The notes under the pieces: generated by a model
The model's input: the letters and a program-made list of their open reading frames with translations, nothing else
Told to the model about the DNA's origin: nothing
The model's database searches: none
DNA from: Cornus controversa
Lineage: Eukaryota > Streptophyta > Magnoliopsida > Cornales > Cornaceae
Length of the DNA: 64,000 bases
Assembly: GCA_026545225.1 (NCBI GenBank)
Contig: CM048845.1
Span: 90,460,533-90,524,532 of the forward strand
Reading direction: 5' to 3'
Shown: positions 9,834 through 22,106 of the stretch, piece after piece
Position numbering within the stretch: position 1 is the first letter of the stretch
How the letters are laid out: every line of letters begins with the position of its first letter
Made by a program: the position numbers and the translations under genes

Positions 9834-12800
9834 ATGGAGCGGAAAAGACACAGTACAACTGGTTTGATATCGGTACGTCCGAGACACAGGAGGATTAAAT
9901 CTGTAATGGAATCTCAGGGAGATGCAGATACTGCTTTGCACTCTTCATCCAGGTCCCTTCCAATAGGCGAATACGAAGTCTTCTTGAGTTTCAGAGGTCC
10001 CGACACTCGTCTCGCCTTCACTGATTTCCTATACACCTATCTTGACAGTGTAGGAGTTCGCACCTTTCGTGATGATAATGAGCTTCACAAAGGAAAAGAG
10101 ATCGGCCCTGAACTCCTCAAAGCAATCACGGAGTCCAGAATCTCCATCCCAATATTCTCCAAGAACTATGCTTCCAGCAAATGGTGCCTCCGTGAGCTAG
10201 CCCAGATGGTGGACTGCATGAAAAGTAGGGGACAACTGATTCTGCCCATCTTCTATGATGTTGAACCATCCGAGGTTCGGCATCAATCTGGGAACTACAA
10301 GACGTCCTTCAGTGAGCAAGAGAGCTGTTTCCCAGAAAGTATTGTTAAAGAATGGAAGGAGGCAATGAGAGAGGTTGGAGCACTCAAGGGTTGGGAAGTC
10401 AACAAAGAAGCTAACGGGTAATGTTTTCCTACTAATAAACCCCTTGTGTTAATGCACATAGAAACTTCATCATAGACTCATAGTATTTTTTTCTTCCTAA
10501 ATGTGGCATAGACTTCATAGTGTTGGGATCCAATAAATCATAAACCATGAAAGAAACTTCAACCAATGGGCGTGATTGCAATTCAATACTATCAAATAAG
10601 AGGGGCAAACACAAAACTATAAGAAGAGCAATAAGATAATTGGTTTCATTAGTCAACTACCCATCCCTAGCTAAGGCATCCTTTGAATTGAAGTGGAAGG
10701 ATAAGGAGAGAAAAGAAATGAGAAGATAGTGTGTTTTGTGTTTGGATACTTTAAACAGAGAGAAATGAAAGGATTGAGAGAAATGAGAGGATTGGAAGAG
10801 ATCACATCATTCCAAAAATAAAAGATTGGGAGAGAAAGGATAGTGAGTTAAGTAATACTTTTATAATTTCACAAATGTCCTTAATAATTAGAAAGAGAAA
10901 ATTGTCATTACATCCATGTCCCATTAAATATAAAAGGGTATGATAGTAATTTAGTTGTTATACTTTTTTTTTTCCTTTTCTCTCCCCCGATCTTATCCGA
11001 ACAAGAATACTATTCTTTTTTTTCTTTTCTCTTCTGTTTATCCAAACATGATAGAGGTTATTGTTATCATCTCATTTCTTTTCTTTTCTCTCATAATTAA
11101 TGTTATCATCTCTTTTCTTTTCTCTTCTGTTTATCCAAATGGAGCCTAAAATTTCAAAATATTAATTAGTCGAATATTTTCAAAATAAATAAGTATAAAC
11201 TAAAATTAGAAAAACCAAGGTAGAAGATATCATTATTTTAACTTATTGTTTAATTTTTTTTTCGCACTAATTATATGTTGTTTTTCACCTTGACATCAAT
11301 TAGGCATCAAGGAGAACTTATAAAGATGATTGTTCAAACAGTGTTGTTGGAGTTAAAGAAGAAATGCATGGTGATAACTAATAATTTGATTATGATGGAT
11401 GATCATCTAAATGAAATGATGAGATTGTTAAATGTTGGCTCCAATGATGCACGAATTGTTGGTATCCATGGCATAGGTGGTATTGGCAAGACAACTATTG
11501 CCAAGTGCATCTACAACAAGCTCCTACAATACTTTGAATGTTGTAGCTTCCTTGAAAATGTTCGGGAAAAGGCGCAACAACACAATGGTCTTGTTAATTT
11601 GCAGAAACAACTTCTTACTGACACTCTTAAAAGCTTCCCTAACATTGTTGATGTTAATAGTGGAATCGAGATTATTAAGGAGCGGTTTATCGGAAAGAAA
11701 GTTCTCATCGTTCTTGACGATGTGAATAAAAAGTCTCAATTTGATTGGCTTATTGGAAATCTTAAATCATTTGGTCCAAAAAGTAGGATCATAGTTACGA
11801 CCAGAGACAAGCATATTTTAAATATTCTTGATGTGGTTGAGACTTATGGACCCCTATTTATGAACCTTGAGGAATCTCTTCAACTTTTTAGTATTCATGC
11901 TTTTCGAAAGAAGTCTCCTCCAATAAACTATGATAGTATCTCTAGAAAGGTGGTATCGACGACCGGAGGACTTCCTCTAGCTGTTGAGGTTATAGGTTCA
12001 TTTCTATCTGACAAGACTGAAGTGGTATGGAGAGATACATTGAAGAAGTTGAAAAAAATACCAGATGACCAAGTCCAGAAAAAACTGAGAGTAAGTTATG
12101 ATGAATTAAACCATGAGCAACAACAGATATTTCTTGATATTGCATGTTTTTTTATTGGGATGGACAAAACATATGCCTTTTACATGTGGGATGATTGTGG
12201 CTATTATCTAGAGAAGGAAATTAATGTCCTTCACTTCATGTCTCTAGTAAAAATTGAAAATAATAATGTGTTGATGATGCATGATCAACTAAGAGATCTC
12301 GGTAGAGAAATTGTCTGTCAAGAAGATCTCGAGAATGCAGGAATGTGCAGCAGGCTGTGGCATAGAGAGGAAGCCATGGATGTATTTGAGGGACAGATGG
12401 TAAAATTTTACTGCCCTTTATTGCATTAATTAATGTTTTCTCAACTCTGATTCATGTAATCTCATAATACACACAATGAAAATGGTATTAATGGTATGTC
12501 CGCATACGTTCCAAATAGGGAAATACTTTGTTGACCATCCTGAATCCAACATTGCTATGACGGGTTCAGGCTAGTCAAAACATGAATCTAGCTTATGTAT
12601 TATTTGACCGTCTTAGATAACTCACTTAAATTTTCCTCGCGTATGTGTGTGGAACAAACAAGCCGATACCGTCCGAAACTAAGTATGTTCTTGTTACTAC
12701 TAGTAGTAGTACACCTAGCACAAAGAAAGTAGGTATGTTGTACATTTAGATTGGTGTAGCCTTTGTAATATTAAGAATTTAAAGTTGTAGGTTAGAATGC

Positions 12801-15032
12801 TATGCCTGATTTTTCAATTATTTCAAGTTATTTTGAGTTGTTGGTTTATAATGATTTGAAAAAGGAAAAAAAAAACTAAAAAAAACATGTTATCAAGGTT
12901 TGATTCGACCAACCTAAATCTAATTGGTGATTAGGATGGACAGTGATTGTGCCCAATCGTCTATAGTTTGTTCTTGATCTTTAAATGCAACATGTGTAAT
13001 AGGAAATCACCATGCATATCTGGAAAGCATAAAATTTTTGGGATAACAAATTTTTTAACCCAATAACTTAGCTTAAATAAATAGAGTTTAGTTGCAACAT
13101 TTTAAATTTTAAATTTTTTCTGGGTAAAACTAAAAATATCTGTTAACACAATCAACCATTATAGTTTCAGAAGTCATAAAAATAAAAATAATAAAAAATA
13201 AATACCCATAAAAAATTCAAGTAAAATCTTATATTTATGATGTTTTTTTTAGCATGTGACAAATCGATTTTCTGAATCTGTATTTACTTATTTTTATGAT
13301 TTGTTCATCGACAGGGAAGTGAAAAGGTCCAACTGCTACGTCTTCATGTTTATGGAAAGACGTGTGAGCATTACAAATTCAAGAAACTAATTAATCTGAA
13401 GTATCTTGAAGTAGATGGAGCACAACTTGATGGGGATTTCAAGCATCAGTTGTTAAGATTAAGGTGGCTTCGTTGGCAATATTGCCCACCCCATTTTAAA
13501 GCAATCAATTCTCATACCAAAAAACTAGTCATACTTGATCTATCAAACAGTCACCACATCACAGAAAACTGGAACGGTTGGAGTCAAATTAAGGTATGTT
13601 AAAATCTCTACTCTCATTTCATTTCTCGTCTTCCATTACATTACAGATATATATATGTTGGAGATTGATCTCATTTTATGTATCTTGTAAACAGATGGCA
13701 AATAAGTTAAAAGTGCTCAACATTTCACACACTGAAATAACGAAGCTGCCTGATGAAATTTGAATGTTAGAGAAGCTGGAAATTATAGATGCAAGTCATT
13801 CTTTTTTGGAGGGTGACCTTCCTAGTTTTATTGAGAGATTATCATCTTAGAGACACTTGCGCTTTGATTCTACCAGAATCCGAAGCCTACCAAAAAGCAT
13901 TTGCAAGCTCTCTTGTCTCCAAACCCTTCACTTAGAAAACTGCACATCTCTTGAAGAACTGCCAGCGCTTCCCTCAAGTTTACCAAATTTAAAGGTCTCT
14001 TCGTTTGACTTGCGTGTTACTCCTAATTTTGCAAATGTGGTTAATCTACAGGTCCTACGGTTTTGTTACGAGTTCGATCACCTAGAGGTTGGGGAGGAGT
14101 TTTCCACAGATATTGATCAAATTCATCAACATTGTAGTTTTGAATTTGATAAATTATCCAAATTGCAGAGGTTGGACATGCGATATACCCCTGCCATTAG
14201 GACGCTACCCAAAGGTTTTGAGATATTATCCAGAAGGCAGAGGTTGGACGAAAGATATACCAACAATACGACATGGCTCAAAATGCTCACTATACAATCA
14301 TGTCATGATATTCAATGGCTATTGGATTTACCCCCCAATTTGATTGAATTATATATTGATGGTTGTCGTTCATTGGAAATATCGCCCGATCTGTCAAATT
14401 TGAAATTTTTGTTGAAATTGACAGTCCGGAGATGCTATAACCTGAAAGAGATTCAAGGGCTTGAGGAACTAGAATCATTGACAAGTTTGACAATAGATTC
14501 GTGCATTAAGCTGACAGAGATTCAAGGTCTTGGGGAGCTAGAATCGTTGGCAAGTTTGAAAATACATTATTGTCCCAATCTGAAAGAGGTTGAAGGACTT
14601 GGAAATCTAGAATCGCTGGAAAGTTTTGTTATATCTTCGTGTCATGAAATAGCTGAGCTTGATCTACTCGAATGTTCAGCGTCTTCAGAGATGAGTGGGT
14701 ACAAACACCTTGAAAATAAACCAGATCCAGCCAACTTTAACAAGTTAAAAAAAATTGAAGTTTCTGCTTGCACTAAACTCAATAAGATCTAAGGACTAGA
14801 TAGATTGGTATCATTGGAATATTTGAATTTGGGAGGTTGCCAATCAATAGTAAGATTGCCCAATCTGTCAAACTTGAAAATGTTGAGAAACTTATTGCTT
14901 AATGGATGCACGAGGTTATGTGAGATTGAGGGCCTTGAGGCTTTGGAAGCTTTGGAGGAACTGAACATCTCAAAGTGCTCATCGCTGGAACAAGTACCCC
15001 ACCTGCCAAACACACATATTCAGACGATCTGA
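9834..15032 (+). pseudogene. TNL receptor gene with intact TIR and NB-ARC but stops in the LRR exon
   Basis: Exons: 9834-10417, 11304-12399, 13315-13593 and 13695-15032; all junctions are GT-AG and keep frame. TIR: residues about 46-195, with YEVFLSFRGPDTR, FRDDNEL, SKWCLREL (the NADase Glu would be E121), YDVEPSEVRHQSG and GWEVNKEANG. NB-ARC: P-loop GIHGIGGIGKTT, kinase-2 KVLIVLDDVN, RNBS-B IIVTTRDKHIL, GLPLAVEVIG, RNBS-D FLDIACFFIGMD and MHD. Exon 3 is the NB-LRR linker. Exon 4 has a TGA at 13761 (Trp codon in the paralogue), a TAG at 13848 and a TAA at 14790, and relative to the gene at 45221-39720 an in-frame loss of 46 codons after KLKVL. The natural stop is TGA at 15030. A second start is possible at 9906. 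Without readthrough it would give a TIR-NB protein of about 677 residues, so it could still act as a truncated TN protein. Its full-length paralogue is inverted 24 kb away. Confidence 0.85.
10675..11146. mobile_element. Tourist-like MITE in TNL intron 1
   Basis: Ends GGCATCCTTTGAATTG and, inverted, GGCTCCATTTGGATAAA, flanked by TAA on both sides (10672-10674 and 11147-11149), as for PIF/Harbinger MITEs. The inside is rich in GAGAGAAA and TTCTTTTC runs. It resembles the MITE at 33565-33961. It lies inside intron 1 (10418-11303) of the TNL gene and accounts for over half of that intron. Confidence 0.65.
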
Positions 15033-15773
15033 GAAAATCAAAACTTCCATCTCTGATGAACAATTCCATTGGGGCTGATTTGCTTCCCTTTCTTGTTCTA
15101 CAGATTGTATGGAGTACCATGTTTTTCCAGTGCTTAGATTATTCCATCATTGTGGCTTTCCTTTGCAACTGCAAGAATTTGGTAGGGTTATGCTGTGATT
15201 GTGAATTGGAACCTATTATCTTTCTATTTAATTCTTTGTCTGTTGTTTCCCTTATGTGAAAGCTCATTCTGCTGAAATTGTGCATGTTTGGCTTGACATC
15301 ATGGTTTTGCCATGGTGGTGGCTTAGCCTGTTGAAAAAGTTGTGGTTTTTTTGGTTTCTTTTCTGTTTAGAGGATTTGTGTTTCTCTCTATTCACTTGCC
15401 TTCCTTTGCTTTTAGTTTGAGCTGGCTGTTTGGCTTGGTTTTTGTTGTTCACTGGGGGGTATGCCTCCTTGACTTTGTAACCTTTGTGTTTTGATTCAAT
15501 ATCAAGTTTGATTATCATTAAAAAAAAAAAATGAGTAGTGGCATGGATGACAATAATATTATGTGATGGTATGTCTGATTTTTATTTTTCATTTTCATTT
15601 TGATTTCTTGTTTGGTCCTCTGCAAGAGGGACTTAATTTCCATGATTACTAGCTTTCTCATAATCTTTTCTTTCTCCTTACAAATTCAGCTTCATAATGG
15701 AGACTTGGTGGAATAATCAAACATCGGTTAAGAGCATGTATCAAAAGAGTAGTCCTAATAAAAGGGGAAATTA
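15033..15773. other. TNL 3' flank, no further gene recognised
   Basis: Follows the TNL stop at 15032. It is T-rich with one poly-A run at 15519-15531. It may contain the 3' UTR of the gene upstream. No domain-bearing frame was seen. Confidence 0.4.
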
Positions 15774-16325
15774 ATGGACTCTGAATCAGGTTCAGTACTG
15801 CTTTGCAGTCTTCATCCACGTCCCTAGCAGTAAGCAAGTAGGAAGTCTTCTTGAGCTTCAGAGGCCCTCACAATCACTATGCCTTCACCTATTTTCTCTA
15901 CACCTATCTCAAAGATGAAGCAGTTGTCACCTTCCGGGACCATAATGAGCTTTTCAAAGGAGAAGAAATCGGCCCAAAGCTCCTCAAAGCTATAACGGAG
16001 TCGAAAATCTCATCCAGTCTTCTACAAGAACTATGGATATAAGGTGCCTCCGTGATCAGATATATGGTGGAGTGCAAGAGAAGTATGGGACAGTTAATTG
16101 ATTTTTCCAATCTTCTATGATGTTGAGCCGTCAGATGTACGGTACCTATCAGGGAGTTAGGAGAATGCCTTCCTCGGGCATAAGTAGAATTTTGATGAAG
16201 GACTGTTAAGAAATGGAAGGGGCACATTCCTAGTAACATCTGTACCTGGACTATCATCACTGAGATTCGTGATGCCAGATTTCAAAGCCTGCCAACGAGC
16301 ATTTGTAACTTGGCAACCTCTAACA
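15774..16325 (+). pseudogene. TIR exon fused to an LRR by deletion
   Basis: Starts at ATG 15774 with a recognisable TIR exon in several frames: SFRGPHNHYAFTYFLYTYL, FRDHNELFKGEEIGPKLL and KAITESKIS (15851-16010), then YDVEPSDV-like remains near 16120 and VKKWKG near 16205. Instead of ending in a splice donor after GWEV, the sequence runs directly at about 16220 into LRR-exon sequence (HIPSNI, then QSLPTSICNL, to about 16310). The whole NB-ARC region is missing. In-frame stops and frameshifts rule out a full product. This is a separate locus from the genes on both sides. Confidence 0.75.
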
Positions 16326-17494
16326 TTAAGGGTAAGAAGCTTTGTTTCATTCTTAAATCATAATAGATTGCTCTTGTCTTCAGTTGTCTATTGCCTTAAT
16401 TTGGAGGGAAGACTGACTTTAGGCGAATGAGTATTTTGATATTGATTCCCCCAAAAAAGAAATAATTTTTATGATTAGAAGCAAATTAAGTGGTCTCAGT
16501 CGAGTTAAAGATTCTCAGGTTAACAGGTGGATTCAGCTAGAATGGGGTCTTGCATCTTCTAGTAGGTGTTGTCTCATGCTGGTGTTGTACCTCTGGTGTT
16601 GCAGTCTTGATTGCTTAATTATAGTCTTCTCATTCTATATCTCAGTTCGATCAGGTTAGAAAATGGAGGGTATATGGAGTAGCCAAATATAATATATGAG
16701 TAGCCTAGCAAGTATCAGAACTAATCTCTCCCAATAAGAAAAGGGAAATGGTCACATAAGTCAACAAACTAATCAGAATATTATATTATTCAGAAGTCTT
16801 AGTTATTCGAAATTTAGAGTTATACTATTCAATTGTCCGAAACAGAAGATTAGATTATTCAAAGCCTAAAAATTTGGTTATACGGAACCTAGGAATTTTA
16901 AACTCTTAAAAATTGATTATTTGAAACCTAAAAATGTATACTATATATTCAAAGCTTAAAAAGGCTGATTAATTGAAACCTACAACGTTGATTGAAATTA
17001 GTTGAAGTGTTGGTTATGAAATACCTACTTAATATTTTATAGTGTAAACAACAAAAATAGAAAGAATAAAATTCTAGAAATGAAAACAGCTACAAGAAGC
17101 ATCAGGGAATGGGTGGGATTAAAATTACAAATCAATTTTAGGACAATAACGAAAATATAATAAAAATTAGAAAGAAAAATAAAACAGAAGACCTAGAAAC
17201 TAGTAAAACAAAAACATAATACATAATACATGGAGTGTAAATTTTATAAGGTAGCAAAAGATGACATTATAACTATTACATTTTAAGACCAAAGAGTCAT
17301 TTGAAATAACTATTTTTGTTATTTAGGGTCAATATTATATAAGATGAGGAGATAGATGTTTCTAGTGGAGGCAAATTAGTTGTATCTTTATTTTTGATCA
17401 GGTTAGGGCCTTTATGCCATTTGACCAATTGGTCTTTGGCTAGTTGTATCTTTGTTGACAAACAAATATCAAATAAAGTAAAAGAAATTTTCAA
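16326..17494. other. Intergenic stretch, AT-rich, no gene recognised
   Basis: Contains degenerate short repeats of the ATTCAAAGCCTAAAAATTTGG type (about 16800-16990). No coding domain was found. Confidence 0.4.
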
Positions 17495-17600
17495 TTGAAT
17501 GATTATTAGGCTAGCTATATTATATGAAACAGACGTTGAAAAAACAAAAAGAGGAAGAATGCTTTGATGTGGCGAGAGAATACTCGATGGATGTAGGGCC
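17495..17600 (+). mobile_element. LINE reverse transcriptase scrap, left of the gypsy element
   Basis: Translation gives RLAILYETD and, after a gap, RML-stop-CGERI, which lines up with the plant LINE C-terminal motifs LYGAECW and MLRWMCGKTRKD. A very similar stretch (RLDILYRAKYHALKK) sits at 24450, on the other side of the Ty3/gypsy element. Too short and eroded to be functional. Confidence 0.45.
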
Positions 17601-17629
17601 GGCTCAATGGCAAGGTCATTGCCTTAGGC

Positions 17630-18039
17630 CCCATGTAGGGGAAAAATCCTCCAGCCATTCAAATGGGCCATATGGGCCTATTAAAGCACGAATGGGCCGA
17701 ACCCAAGAAGAAATTAAGCCCAAGTTCATAAAACAAGCTCCGAGGAATAGTTTAAAAAAGAAATAATGGGTCAAGCCTCCCTTTGAAGGTTGAAATAACC
17801 AAATATTAGATATCAGTCCAAATTATATTAGGAATTCATATGCTTGAGAGAGAATAAAGTTGTAAATAGAGAAATTTGAGTCCTAAAAGGATTCAAGTAT
17901 CAACTTGTATAAATAGAGGAAAATATTAATGAAAAAAGGATCCTCTTTCTTTACAAAAATATATTGTATTCTTGAATCTTTGGGTGTGTGCAATAAATTA
18001 ATTGGTGAGAAATTAGCCAAGCAATTTCTTGTATTAACA
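17630..18039 (+). repeat. Ty3/gypsy 5' LTR (approximate left end)
   Basis: Ends TATTAACA at 18039, immediately before the primer-binding site. A TATA-like TATAAATAGAGG lies near 17908, consistent with an LTR promoter. The left end is not certain because no second LTR was found for comparison. Confidence 0.5.
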
Positions 18040-18040
18040 C

Positions 18041-18062
18041 TTTGGTGCCGTCTGTAGTAAGC
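18041..18062 (+). other. Primer-binding site of the gypsy element
   Basis: TTTGGTGCCGTCTGTAGTAA-type sequence right after the LTR end, a degenerate form of the TTGGCGCCGTCTGTGGGAA site common in plant Ty3/gypsy elements. Confidence 0.6.
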
Positions 18063-18549
18063 GTTCTATCATTTTTCATTCAAAGGTTGAACAACTCATA
18101 GTCATGGTGGATACATGAAGAAACAATTACAATGTGACAGATTTAGGAACCAAAGGGAGGCACCACTGATATAGCCAAACGTACAGGTGCTGCTAGCGCA
18201 AACGAATGTTCAACAATTAACCCAGTAGAACAAAACTCTATGCCAACAAATCGTTGACTTCCAAGCAAGGATGGAATGCACTAAAAGCACGAGAGACCCT
18301 GGACGACAGCGGAACGAATGGGCTAGTTCGAGTAACCACTCATTGAGTGCGTCTCATCACAACCAACCCGTATGCAGTGATCCACACTTCGACCGGGTTA
18401 ATGATGATCAAGTCAATCCCGCACAGTTCTACCCGGAGTGGAGAGCCTAGATGCAGTGCGAGATCGATGAACTAAAGGATAATAGATCCCTACTATCCAG
18501 CCAACTGATCATTTACAACCAGCAGGCTGATTGAGTCTCCTTTTACAGA

Positions 18550-19650
18550 AAATATAGTCAAAACCAAAAGAGCGAGAAGGTGAAGGTTTACCTGCCTACA
18601 TTCGTTACCTTCGATGGAAGAATAGATTTTGTAGAACACATCTACCAGTACCAACAGAAGATAACTCTAGATGAGGAGAACGATGCACTCATGTGCAAAA
18701 TCTTTCAATCCTGTTTGTTAGGACCGACATTGATATGGTTTAAGCAACAACCGCCTCACTCAATCCCAAGCTTCGCAAAGCTGTGCGAGCTGTTCATTGC
18801 TCAATACGCTAGAAATCAAGAATAAATGAGGACCATATCCTCGTTATTCACCATGAGACAAATTAAGGGAGAAACTTTGAAATTCTTCTTAACCTGCTTT
18901 AATTTGGAGATGTCAATGATATACCGATGCAGTCAAACAGTAGCGGTTGAAACTTTTAAAATAGCGCTACTTCTTGAGGAGGGTTTTCATAGATTTTTGG
19001 TAAAAAGCGCTCCAAGAAATATAGGTGATCTAAACTCCTAGGTATAGAAGTACCTAAGAATAGAGGAGGATGAAGATGCCAGGAAACAACAATCAACTTT
19101 AATCATTGTGGGACAACAGATAAAGAGCCATATCACTAAGGAAAAGCCACCCCGAGTTGCCCCGTCATCTATTCAAGAGCTAGTAAAAAAACAAAGGGTC
19201 AAAGGAAAAAATTTCATAGATTTTTGGTAAAGAGCGCTCCAAGAAATATGGGTGATCTAAACTCCTAGGTATAGTAGTACCTGAGAATAGAGGAAGATGA
19301 AGATGCCAGGAAACAACAACCAACTTTAATCATTGTAGCACAACAGACAAAGAGCCATATCGCTAAGGAAAAGCCACCCCGAGTTGCCCTGTCATCTATT
19401 CAATAGCTAGTAAAAAAGCAAAGGGTCAAAGGAAAAATCATTCCACTAAAAGTATCATAGGTCAGGCTTTATTATGAGAACAAAAGCAAATGGATCTTTC
19501 ATTTGCCTTCGGCTATCAGGCAACCCTTAGAACAAAGGGATAAGAACAAGTATTGCTCTCTCTCCATAGTGACTTTGGCCACACTACTAATAAGTGCAGA
19601 AGTTTAAGGTAACAAGTAGAGTCTCTGATCGCCAAAGGTGGCCTATCAAA
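18550..19650 (+). pseudogene. gag: gag and zinc-knuckle region of the gypsy element
   Basis: Plant Ty3/gypsy gag motifs: TFDGRIDFVEHIYQYQQK at 18610, LLGPTLIWFKQQPPHSI at 18718, FAKLCELFIAQYARNQE to 18825, then, after a stop, SLFTMRQIKGETLKFFL at 18838. Near 19550-19640 a frame-shifted CCHC-like zinc knuckle (YCSLH, GHTTNKC) precedes a QVESLIAKGGL segment. An in-frame TAA at 18823 and further stops break the frame. Gag would form the particle and bind element RNA; here it is dead. Confidence 0.75.
18985..19438 (+). repeat. 227-bp tandem duplication within gag
   Basis: Copy 1 (18985-19211) and copy 2 (19212-19438) are nearly identical, starting TTTCATAGATTTTTGGTAAA. They differ by scattered substitutions, so the duplication occurred after insertion or in a recent ancestor. 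Confidence 0.85.
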
Positions 19651-19893
19651 GTATGTCCTTCGTAAAGAGCAAGTCAAACCATCTGATTAGTCTAAATCAA
19701 AGCCGAACAAAAAGCAGAATCCTGCTCGAGTTAGGGTGATCAACGCTATTCATGGTCAACCGACATCATATCAAGAAAGTGAATTAGAAAAGCGATCACA
19801 CCTGAGAAGTGCTTAGAAGGTATATAGGATTGGGAAGGTTCACTTAGTGCATAGCTGTTCAGCTTAGGTATCGATCGATTTCATAATGAAGAC

Positions 19894-20190
19894 ATGAGCA
19901 AGATCCAAACACCCCACAAAGATTTGTTGGTGATTAGTCTCATCATATCCAATTGTGAGGTAAAAAAGGTCTTGGTTAATGCGGGGAGAAATGCAAATGT
20001 TATTACCTCATGGGCTTTCCAACAGATGGGCCTAGAGGTAGAATGTATTAAGCCAACTGATAAGCCGCTGATAGGGTTCGACGAAAGACAGGTCATCCCA
20101 ACTGGGGTAGTAGAACTCCCAATAACAGTAGCAGCCAGAACCCTAACTGAATCTTTTGTTATTACAATTTCAACTCTTTATACAATATGA
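19894..20190 (+). pseudogene. Aspartic protease domain of the gypsy element
   Basis: The 98-codon open stretch begins PHKDLLVISLIISNCEVKKV and continues VLVNAGRNANVI, FQQMGLEVE and LIGFDERQVIPTG. In active relatives the catalytic motif is VLVD(N/G)GSSAD; here the Asp position reads Asn (VNAGRN), so the protease site is lost in addition to surrounding frame damage. Confidence 0.7.
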
Positions 20191-20639
20191 TAATGGGAAG
20201 AGGTTGGATACACCGAATGAAAGGAATTCCATCAACGCTTCACTAGCTAATGAGATGTGTAGCGCCGAACGAAAGAGATATGATTGATATCCTAGGAGAC
20301 CAAATGGTTGCTAAGAAATACTACATTCTTACGCTAAAAGGAAAGATGGTGAAAGATGACCAGACTAAGTAGTAATTACAGAACTCTCTGCTAAAGAGCA
20401 TTTTGGAAGAGCAAGAGAAAGACAAGCTAACTGAAGAGTCGCTCAAGACAGTCGAGCCTGTCCTTAGGAAAGATACTACAAACCTTGGGACTTCTCTGAG
20501 TGAGGAAGAAAGAACGTAGTTAATATAGGTACTAAAAGAAAATACAAATGTCTTCGCATGGCATCATGCGGATATGCTAAGAATTGACCCTTTAGTGTCA
20601 TGTCATACGCTTAGTGTCAACCTAAACTACTCGCCTGTT

Positions 20640-21240
20640 AAGCAAAGGTAGATGATTCACTCCAGAAAAGAATCAAATCATAGCTGCAGATGTAGATCAA
20701 CTTCTTCAAGCTGGCTTTATTATAGAAGTGCAGTTTCCGTATTGGCTTTCCAATGTGGTAGTGGTGTAGAAAAAGAATGGCAAGAGACGAATCTGTATAA
20801 ATTTCACCAACTTGAACAAAGCTTGCCCTAAGGACAGTTTTTCTCTTCCAAAGATTGATCAAATGGTTGATGTCACAACTGGGTACGAACGGTTGACATT
20901 TCTCGATGCATACTCTGGATACAATCAAATTCTGATAAATTCTGATGATGAAGAAAAAACATCTTTTATCACCGAGAAGGGAATCTATTGCTACAAGGTG
21001 ATACCGTTCAGACCGAAAAATATTGGTGCAACCCACCAACACCTAATCAACAAAGTTTTCAAAAACTTGATAGGTCGAACGGTCGAAGCATACATAGATG
21101 ATATGGTGGTAAAAAGCCCCAGAAAAAAAAGATCACATAAAGCATCTGTAGGAGGTTTTCGACACTTTATGAAATCATACCATGAAGTTGAACCCTTCGA
21201 AGTGTTCATTCGAGGTTTCTTCAGGACAATTCTTGGAGCA
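20640..21240 (+). pseudogene. Reverse transcriptase domain of the gypsy element
   Basis: Motifs in order: KNGKRRICINFTNLNKACPK (20774 onward), DSFSLPKIDQMVD, FLDAYSGYNQI, DEEKTSFITEKGIYCYKVIPF and the catalytic YIDDMVVKS near 21090. Upstream YWLSNVVVV is followed by an in-frame stop at about 20767, and the conserved FGLKNAGAT motif has become RPKNIGAT. The catalytic DD pair is still present. The frame shifts after KSPRKK. Confidence 0.8.
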
Positions 21241-21439
21241 CATAGTTAATCGAATGGGAATAGAAGCAAGTCTGGTTAAGGTGAAAACTCTTCTTCAGAA
21301 CGAAGAACCAAAGACTCACAAGGATGTTTAGATCCTAACGGGACGCATTGCTGCTTTGAGTAGATTTATCTCTCGACTTTTTAACAAATACAAGTCATTT
21401 TTTCGCGCTATCAAAACAAGGGGCAAAAGAGTATAGGGA

Positions 21440-22106
21440 GCCGAACAGAACGAGGCCTTAGCAAAACTTAAACAGTACTTGATCCAATTACTAGCATTTT
21501 CAGCACCTAATACGGGGGAGCCTTTGAACTTGTACCTTGCATTATCCTAAACAGCCACAAGTGCAATTCTAATCAAAGAATTCGATAAAAATCAACACAC
21601 AGTGTTCTACTCAAATAAAACCATAACTAAGGCCAAACAGAGGTACTCGAAAGTTAAAAATATCATGCTAGCCCTAGTCCAAGCAAAAAGAAAACTAAGG
21701 CATTATTTTGAGGCTCATCTGATTGTTGTCCCGACCAAATTTCCTATCAGAGAAAATTTTTCACAAGCCTGATCAGTCAGGAATAATTACTAAATGGACA
21801 ATTAATTTGGGAGCTTATGATATAATTTATGAGCCTCGAACCACAATAAAGGGACAGGCAGTGACAGACTTTCTACTTGAGTATGAGCCAGAAAATGATG
21901 AAGAGCTAAAAATCCCAACTCAACCTGAATGGAAGTTACATGTTGATGGGTCTTCGACACAAATAGGATCAGGCGTAGGAATAAAAATTCAAACCCCTGA
22001 TGGAACTAATTTACAGCAAGCAATTCATCTAGATTTTCCTGCATCAAACAATGAAGCTGAGTACAAAGCCCTATTAGCAGGGCTAAGGCTAGCAAAGACA
22101 GTCTAG
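21440..22106 (+). pseudogene. RNase H and second (archaeal-type) RNase H
   Basis: The first RNase H follows RT at about 21440-21720 (EALAKLKQYLIQ, LYLALS, FYSNKTITKAKQRYSKVK), broken by a stop after LYLALS. The second one, 21723-22106, has WTINLGAYDI, AVTDFLLEY, WKLHVDGSSTQIGSGVGI and SNNEAEYKALLAGLRLAKTV. The catalytic series D(GSS), E(AEY) and the downstream DSQL near 22130 (after a stop) is recognisable. Two RNase H domains in this order mark the Tat lineage. Confidence 0.75.

Noticed and set aside
16471-16659. 62-codon open frame in the 16-kb intergenic stretch
   Set aside because: No recognisable domain, no start or splice context, AT-rich background.
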